DNA of 9,852 nucleotides from Selenomonadaceae bacterium (GTDB taxonomy: Bacteria > Bacillota > Negativicutes > Selenomonadales > Selenomonadaceae): positions 1 to 9,852 of the forward strand of contig JAFPCE010000108.1 of NCBI GenBank assembly GCA_017390245.1. The letters run 5' to 3'. How positions within the stretch are numbered: position 1 is the first letter of the stretch; each line of letters starts with the position of its first letter. The notes below the pieces were generated by a model. The model saw only the letters and a list, made by a program, of their open reading frames with translations. It was not told the DNA's origin and searched no databases. Of this stretch, positions 5,320 through 9,852 are shown one piece after another. The position numbers were made by a program, and so were the translations under genes.

Positions 5320-5344
5320 GTACCACATATTTAATTACAGACAA
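5317..5344 (-). promoter_or_regulatory. Possible transporter promoter overlapping the argH terminator
   Basis: On the minus strand TTGTCT (5344-5339), a 16-base spacer and TACAAT (5322-5317) match 4 of 6 and 5 of 6 of the sigma-A consensus. Initiation would fall inside the terminator hairpin, removing its 5' arm from the new transcript, which would let the transporter be made independently of arg transcription. This is tentative. Confidence 0.3.
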
Positions 5345-5347
5345 AAT

Positions 5348-6778
5348 TTACTCATTGACCTTTGCCTGCTTAGCCGCATTTGCGCTCACAGCAGCCCCCT
5401 CTGCCGCCATAATCTCCTTGGCCAGCTTCAGCTGCATATCCACCTGGCCATAAGAAGTACCACCATATGAATTGCGGTTCTTCACGCAGGTCTCAGGAGC
5501 AATAGCCACCAGGATATCCTCCTCAAAGAGCGGAGACAAAGCCTTAAACTCATCCATGGTCATATCCTGCAGCCACTTATTCTGCTCAATGCAGTAATGC
5601 ACAGCCTTGCCAGATACAGCATGAGCCTGACGGAAAGGCAGCCCCTTCTTTACCAGGTAATCAGCTAAATCGGTAGCATTGGAGAAATCCTCAGTGACAG
5701 CACGGGTAGTAACCTCGCTGCGGACCTTCATGCCACGGAGGATACGGGCATACACTGCCAGACTGAACTTCACAGTATCAATGGTATCAAAGATACCCTC
5801 CTTGTCCTCCTGCAAATCCTTGTTATAAGCCAGAGGCAGACCCTTCACAGTAGTCATCATAGCCATGAGATGGCCCATAACCCTGCCAGTCTTGCCCCGC
5901 ACCAGCTCAGATACATCAGGATTTTTCTTCTGAGGCATCATAGAAGAACCAGTACAATGAGCATCATCCAGCTCGATGAAGGAGAACTCCCTGGAACACC
6001 AGAGAATAGTCTCCTCGCTTAAACGGGACAGGTGAATCATCAAAATAGAAGCAGCAGACAAAAACTCCATGATGTAGTCCCTGTCAGAAACCGCATCTAA
6101 GCTGTTGCTGTAAATATTCTCAAAATTCAGCTGCTGAGCCACAAACTGCCTGTCAATAGGGAAGGTAGTACCAGCTAAAGCACCAGCACCCAGAGGCATG
6201 ATGTCGCAGCGCTGATATACACCAGCAAAGCGGTCAAAATCACGCTTCAGCATGGAGAAATAAGCCATCATGTGATGAGCAAAGAGTATAGGCTGGGCAC
6301 GCTGCAAATGAGTATAGCCAGGCATAATCACATCGCTGTACTTTTCTGCAGTCTCCACCAATGCTGCCTGCATATCCAGAATCAGCTTCTGCACCTCAAC
6401 AGTTTCCCGGCGAATGTACATGTGAGTGTCCAGAGCTACCTGGTCGTTACGGCTGCGGGCAGTATGGAGACGTCCGCCAGCCTCGCCAATAGCATCAGTT
6501 AAGCGCTTCTCTATGTTCATGTGGATATCCTCAAGAGCCACCTCAAAGGAGAAATTCCCCGCCTCGATTTTCTTGTAGATATCCTTCAGGCCAGCCACTA
6601 TCACATCCTTATCAGCCTCGGAGATAATGCCAGCCTTTGCCAGCATGGTAGCATGGGCAATAGAACCAGCAATATCCTCGTTATACATGCGCTTATCAAA
6701 GTCAATAGAAGCCTGGAAATCATTTATCATCTCATCAGTAGACTTGGAAAAACGTCCACCCCAGAGCTGTTCTGCCAT
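5348..6778 (-). CDS. argH: Argininosuccinate lyase
   Basis: This 476-aa cytoplasmic enzyme splits argininosuccinate into arginine and fumarate, the last step of arginine synthesis; the active form in this family is a homotetramer. It belongs to the fumarase/aspartase superfamily. The family motifs are present: HTARSRNDQ at 105-113, GYTHLQRAQP at 154-163 (catalytic His region), and the flexible-loop signature GSSMMPQKKNPD at 277-288, which carries the catalytic serine. Length is within the usual 455-480 range, and the extra residues form an Ala/Lys-rich C-terminal tail. Its ATG follows the argG stop codon after a single base, and the ribosome binding site (AGGCAGG) is weaker than those of its neighbours, so translation is probably coupled to argG. 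The operon terminator follows 28 bases after the stop. Confidence 0.98.
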   Translation of the reverse strand: MAEQLWGGRFSKSTDEMINDFQASIDFDKRMYNEDIAGSIAHATMLAKAGIISEADKDVIVAGLKDIYKKIEAGNFSFEVALEDIHMNIEKRLTDAIGEAGGRLHTARSRNDQVALDTHMYIRRETVEVQKLILDMQAALVETAEKYSDVIMPGYTHLQRAQPILFAHHMMAYFSMLKRDFDRFAGVYQRCDIMPLGAGALAGTTFPIDRQFVAQQLNFENIYSNSLDAVSDRDYIMEFLSAASILMIHLSRLSEETILWCSREFSFIELDDAHCTGSSMMPQKKNPDVSELVRGKTGRVMGHLMAMMTTVKGLPLAYNKDLQEDKEGIFDTIDTVKFSLAVYARILRGMKVRSEVTTRAVTEDFSNATDLADYLVKKGLPFRQAHAVSGKAVHYCIEQNKWLQDMTMDEFKALSPLFEEDILVAIAPETCVKNRNSYGGTSYGQVDMQLKLAKEIMAAEGAAVSANAAKQAKVNE

Positions 6779-6779
6779 A

Positions 6780-7991
6780 TTATTTACCTGCCTTTTCCTG
6801 CATTAATGCACGAACCTTCAGAGGCAGGCCAAAGAGGTTAATGAAGCCCTCTGCATCAGCCTGGTTGTATACGTGATCCTCCTCAAAGGTTACGAATTCC
6901 TGGTTGTACAGGGAATATGGAGACTTAGAACCAGCGCTCATGATATTGCCCTTGTACAGCTTCAGCTTAACAGTACCAGTTACAGTCTCCTGAGTGCTGT
7001 CAACAAATGCAGACAGAGCCTCACGGAGCTGGCAGAACCACATGCCATCATAAACCAGCTCGCCAAAGCGGATAGCAACACCCTCCTTGAAGTGGTAGGT
7101 AGCACGGTCAAGGCAGAGATACTCCAGCTCACGATGAGCATAGAACAAAATAGCTCCGCCTGGGTTCTCATAAACGCCACGGGACTTCATGCCAACGAGA
7201 CGGTTCTCACAGATATCAACGATACCAACACCGTTTCTAGCACCGATGTCATTTAACTCAGTTAAGAGCTCAACAGCACCCATCTTCTTGCCGTTAACAG
7301 CAACTGGCTCGCCCTTTTCAAAATCGATGGTTACATACTCTGGCTCATCATTAGCATCCTCTGGAGCCTTGGAAACCAGGTACATGCCATTTTCAGGAGC
7401 ATTCCATGGATCCTCCAGGTCAGAGCCCTCATGGGACAGATGCCAGATATTCTTATCCATAGAGTACTTCTTGTTATCAGTAGGAATATCGATGTTATGA
7501 GCCTTTGCATACTCAATCTCCTGAGTACGGGACAAGAGATCCCACTCTCTCCAAGGAGCAACAATAGCCATGTTAGGAGCAAGAGCCTTCACAGTCAGCT
7601 CGAAACGAACCTGGTCGTTGCCCTTGCCAGTAGCACCATGAGCAATAGCCTCAGCGCCCTCCTGCTTAGCAATCTCTACCAAGTGCTTAGCGATGAGAGG
7701 ACGGGCAAAGGAAGTACCTAAGAGATACTTGCCCTCATAGATAGCGCCAGCCTTAACAGTTGGCCATACATACTCCTCTAAGAATTCCTTAGTTAAATCC
7801 ATGATGTAGCACTTGGAAGCACCAGAACGGAGAGCCTTGTCATGGATAGCCTGCATGTCATCACCCTGGCCAATATCTGCGCAGCAAGCGATAACCTCAC
7901 AGCCACCATAATTCTCCTTTAACCATGGAATAATAACGGAGGTATCAAGACCACCGGAATATGCTAATACGACCTTCTTAAATTCTGCCAT
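6780..7991 (-). CDS. argG: Argininosuccinate synthase
   Basis: This 403-aa cytoplasmic enzyme uses ATP to join citrulline and aspartate into argininosuccinate, with AMP and pyrophosphate as by-products. The N-terminal nucleotide-binding loop AYSGGLDTS (residues 10-18) is that of the PP-loop ATP pyrophosphatase fold. YLLGTSFARP (89-98) and HGATGKGNDQVRFE (118-131) are the family's citrulline/aspartate-binding signatures. Length matches the family norm of about 400. The ATG at 7991 has AAGGAG 11 bases upstream; an ATG between the two is out of frame and stops at once. It lies 45 bases after argF and one base before argH, so all three are taken as one transcript. Confidence 0.98.
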   Translation of the reverse strand: MAEFKKVVLAYSGGLDTSVIIPWLKENYGGCEVIACCADIGQGDDMQAIHDKALRSGASKCYIMDLTKEFLEEYVWPTVKAGAIYEGKYLLGTSFARPLIAKHLVEIAKQEGAEAIAHGATGKGNDQVRFELTVKALAPNMAIVAPWREWDLLSRTQEIEYAKAHNIDIPTDNKKYSMDKNIWHLSHEGSDLEDPWNAPENGMYLVSKAPEDANDEPEYVTIDFEKGEPVAVNGKKMGAVELLTELNDIGARNGVGIVDICENRLVGMKSRGVYENPGGAILFYAHRELEYLCLDRATYHFKEGVAIRFGELVYDGMWFCQLREALSAFVDSTQETVTGTVKLKLYKGNIMSAGSKSPYSLYNQEFVTFEEDHVYNQADAEGFINLFGLPLKVRALMQEKAGK

Positions 7992-8036
7992 AATTCATAC
8001 AACTCCTTACAATAAATGATTTAGTAAGATATATCA

Positions 8037-8966
8037 TCAGCCCATAGTGAGAGCCATGATTGCCTTCTGGGTGTGGAGACGGTTCTCTGCCTCGTCAAAA
8101 ATAACATCAGCATAAGCCTCTAAAATCTCCTCGGTGATTTCCTCACCTCTATATGCAGGCAGACAATGCATCACGATAACCCGCTTGTCAGCCTCAGCAA
8201 GAAGCTGTGCATTTACCTGATATGGAGCGAAAATCTTCTTTCTCATATCATGCTCTGCCTCCTGGCCCATGCTGGCCCAGGTATCAGTAACCACAATATC
8301 AGCACCCTTAGCTGCCTCAAATGGGTCATTTACTAACTTAATAGATGCACCGGTTTCCTCGGCATCCTTGCAGGCATTCTCAAAGACCTGCATATCTGGC
8401 TCATAGCCCTTTGGCGTTGCTGCCACAAAGTCAATGCCAGCCTTAGCACAGCCGTACATGTAGGAATTGGTCATATTGTTGCCATCGCCTACATAAGCCA
8501 TCTTCAGACCCTTCAGCTGCTTGCCCTTGTACTCCTGGATAGTCAGCAGGTCAGTTAAAACCTGGCATGGATGCAGCAAATCAGTTAAAGCGTTAATAAC
8601 AGGAACGTCAGACCACTCTGCCAGCTCCTCTACCTTTTCATGCTCAAAGGTACGAATCATAATACCATCCACATAGCGGGAAAGTACTCTTGCAGTATCC
8701 TTAATAGGCTCGCCGCGGCCAATCTGCAAATCTCTGTTAGAGAGGAACAGTGCCTGGCCCCCCAGCTGGTACATGCCAGTCTGGAAGGATACTCTGGTGC
8801 GGGTAGAGGACTTCTCAAAAATCATACCCAAGGTTTTACCCTTTAGCAGGTGATGCTCAATCCCTGCCTTCTGCTTAGCTTTCAGCTCATGAGCCAAAGC
8901 CAGGATTTCATTTACTTCCTCCACAGACAAATCGTGGATAGAAAGCAGATCCTTTCCTTTTAACAT
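8037..8966 (-). CDS. argF: Ornithine carbamoyltransferase
   Basis: This 309-aa cytoplasmic enzyme transfers the carbamoyl group from carbamoyl phosphate to ornithine, giving citrulline; the family typically forms trimers. All expected motifs are visible: the carbamoyl-phosphate loop SSTRTR (53-58), HPCQ (132-135), the ornithine-binding segment DTWASMGQE (228-236) in place of the sequence seen in aspartate transcarbamoylases, and the catalytic HCLP (267-270). Length is typical. It could in principle be a catabolic arcB, but the flanking argD, argG and argH and the absence of arcA or arcC support the biosynthetic role. The ATG at 8966 has GGAGG 8 bases upstream. Its own promoter (9011-9039) with palindromes on both sides indicates arginine-responsive control of argFGH separate from the upstream arg genes. 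Confidence 0.97.
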   Translation of the reverse strand: MLKGKDLLSIHDLSVEEVNEILALAHELKAKQKAGIEHHLLKGKTLGMIFEKSSTRTRVSFQTGMYQLGGQALFLSNRDLQIGRGEPIKDTARVLSRYVDGIMIRTFEHEKVEELAEWSDVPVINALTDLLHPCQVLTDLLTIQEYKGKQLKGLKMAYVGDGNNMTNSYMYGCAKAGIDFVAATPKGYEPDMQVFENACKDAEETGASIKLVNDPFEAAKGADIVVTDTWASMGQEAEHDMRKKIFAPYQVNAQLLAEADKRVIVMHCLPAYRGEEITEEILEAYADVIFDEAENRLHTQKAIMALTMG

Positions 8967-8982
8967 CTATAAAACCTCCAAT

Positions 8983-8996
8983 TGCATACTAATGTA
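8983..8996. promoter_or_regulatory. ARG-box-like palindrome downstream of the argF start site
   Basis: TGCATACTAATGTA resembles the ArgR operator core TGNAT-N4-ATNCA, with one mismatch in the right half. It would lie at about +8 to +21 of the argF transcript, a position at which bound ArgR would block the promoter. It is weaker than the site at 9046-9059. Confidence 0.35.
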
Positions 8997-9010
8997 CACT
9001 AACAGCGTAT

Positions 9011-9039
9011 ATTATACTATAATTCGTTACAAATGTGAA
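9011..9039 (-). promoter_or_regulatory. Sigma-A promoter of argFGH
   Basis: On the minus strand TTCACA (9039-9034, 5 of 6), a 17-base spacer and a perfect TATAAT (9016-9011) form a near-consensus housekeeping promoter. Initiation near 9004 gives a leader of about 38 bases to the argF ATG. It is the best-matching promoter in the window. Confidence 0.8.
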
Positions 9040-9045
9040 CAAAGC

Positions 9046-9059
9046 TGCATGATTATACA
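9046..9059. promoter_or_regulatory. ARG-box-like palindrome upstream of the argF -35
   Basis: TGCATGATTATACA fits the ArgR/AhrC operator core TGNAT-N4-ATNCA on both halves (TGCAT and ATACA), with one C/G in the normally AT-only centre. It ends 6 bases upstream of the -35 hexamer. ArgR control of argF-type promoters is established in both E. coli and Bacillus; the assignment here rests on motif resemblance and context. Confidence 0.5.
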
Positions 9060-9069
9060 GTATCCAAAG

Positions 9070-9117
9070 CCTGTATTTCATACAAATGCAGGCAATCTGT
9101 TATCAAATCACCTGCAT
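9070..9117. repeat. Overlapping inverted repeats between argD and argF
   Basis: CCTGTATTT (9070-9078) can pair with AAATGCAGG (9084-9092), and the same ATGCAGG (9086-9092) is also the exact complement of CCTGCAT (9111-9117). The two hairpins exclude one another. Inside the first lies TGTATTTCATACA (9072-9084), a palindrome like an ARG box but with a 3-base centre. No T-run follows, so it is not a standard terminator. Either a third ArgR site or a transcript hairpin after argD is possible. Confidence 0.4.
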
Positions 9118-9139
9118 ATTGCTTGTAAATATTCACAAA

Positions 9140-9852
9140 TTATTCAGCGAAATCTGGCAGTACCCGCTCTAAGATATCGCAAACCTCATCAATGTCATCC
9201 TTAGTCACAATGAGAGGCGGTACAAAACGCAGCACATTGCCAGCAGTGCAATTGATGATAGAGCCCTGCTCTAAGCACTTGTTAACAATATCACGGCCAG
9301 GCTGAGTCAGCTCCATGCCCAGCATGAGGCCCATGCCACGGACTTCCTTCACAAGACCTGGGAACTTCTCTGCCATTTTCTCCAGGCGGGACTTCATATA
9401 CTGGCCCATCTTAGTTACGTGAGCCAGGAACTCCTCATTGCCGATGGTATCCAACACTACGCAGGCACCAGCACAAGCCAGAGGATTGCCGCCAAAGGTA
9501 GAGCCGTGGTCACCAGCATGGAACACTGCAGCCACCTTGTCGCTGGCAATAAAAGCACCAATAGGCACGCCGCCAGCTAAGCCCTTGGCCAGAGTTACAA
9601 TATCAGGCTGCACACCGAAATTTTCATAAGCAAAGAACTTGCCGCTGCGGCCAATACCACTCTGAATCTCATCGAAAATCAAAACAGCGTTGTACTTGTC
9701 GCACAGCTGGCGCACCTGCTGCAGATACTCAGCATCAGGCACATGGACGCCGCCCTCGCCCTGGATAGGCTCCAGCATAACAGCTGCAGTATTTGCGCTC
9801 ATCATCTCTTCTAAAGCCTTGATGTCGTTATATGCCACATAGTCAAAGCCAG
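9140..9852 (-). CDS. argD: Acetylornithine aminotransferase, C-terminal part
   Basis: This is the last 237 codons of a gene whose start lies beyond the right edge; the frame is open to base 9852 and the family is usually about 390-400 aa. The enzyme is a PLP-dependent class-III aminotransferase converting N-acetylglutamate semialdehyde to N-acetylornithine with glutamate as donor. Visible signatures are MLEPIQGEGGV, the cofactor-binding aspartate in IFDEIQSGIGRSGKFFA, the Schiff-base lysine in TLAKGLAGGVPIGA, and the phosphate-contacting HGSTFGGNPLAC segment. Ornithine or GABA aminotransferases look similar, but the IQSGIGRSGKFFAYENF and GLMLG segments and the position directly ahead of argF, argG and argH favour ArgD. 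A GTG at 9838 is internal, because the residues before it (GFDY) continue the family's alignment. A 173-base gap with hairpins and a promoter separates it from argF. Confidence 0.95.
   Translation of the reverse strand, partial: GFDYVAYNDIKALEEMMSANTAAVMLEPIQGEGGVHVPDAEYLQQVRQLCDKYNAVLIFDEIQSGIGRSGKFFAYENFGVQPDIVTLAKGLAGGVPIGAFIASDKVAAVFHAGDHGSTFGGNPLACAGACVVLDTIGNEEFLAHVTKMGQYMKSRLEKMAEKFPGLVKEVRGMGLMLGMELTQPGRDIVNKCLEQGSIINCTAGNVLRFVPPLIVTKDDIDEVCDILERVLPDFAE

Noticed and set aside
1..9852. tRNA or rRNA genes, CRISPR arrays, transposases, phage genes
   Set aside because: I looked on both strands and saw no tRNA arm motifs, regularly spaced repeats, transposase signatures or phage proteins.

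Overview
The window reads as chromosomal DNA of a low-to-mid-GC Firmicute. It is probably a Negativicute (Selenomonas/Anaerovibrio-like), because strong AGGAGG-type ribosome binding sites and TATAAT promoters occur together with envelope genes (an AMIN-type periplasmic amidase and a GerMN lipoprotein) usual in diderm Firmicutes. That placement is an inference from protein style, not a database match. Every protein gene I accept lies on the minus strand, so transcription runs from high to low coordinates.

Right part (9852 to 5281): an arginine biosynthesis cluster in the order argD (5' end outside the window), argF, argG, argH. These genes convert N-acetylglutamate semialdehyde to N-acetylornithine and then ornithine to citrulline, argininosuccinate and arginine. 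A 173-bp gap between argD and argF holds a near-consensus sigma-A promoter flanked by palindromes resembling ArgR operators, so argFGH is probably a separately controlled unit. A strong intrinsic terminator (5281-5319) closes it. The next gene, an EamA/DMT-family transporter, starts right after the terminator's T-run.

Middle (4395 to 3903): about 340 bases hold no convincing protein gene. On the plus strand they can fold into a nested set of long-range helices (4089 to 4326). Three of these helices contain G-T pairs that would be mispaired C-A on the other strand, so this looks like an unidentified structured RNA transcribed from the plus strand. It is the most interesting item here.

Left-middle (3902 to 2433): an extended -10 promoter drives a 56-aa membrane protein and a lipoprotein with a ComEC-like metallo-beta-lactamase domain. 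A DUF3006-type 65-aa protein follows. Then come an AMIN/Amidase_3 N-acetylmuramoyl-L-alanine amidase and a GerMN-domain lipoprotein, closed by a terminator at 592-622.

Left end (472 to 1): a 68-aa acidic protein made of two copies of a 21-residue motif, with its own terminator, and then the first 49 codons of uppP (undecaprenyl-diphosphatase), which runs off the window. The left half is therefore mostly cell-envelope functions and the right half arginine synthesis.
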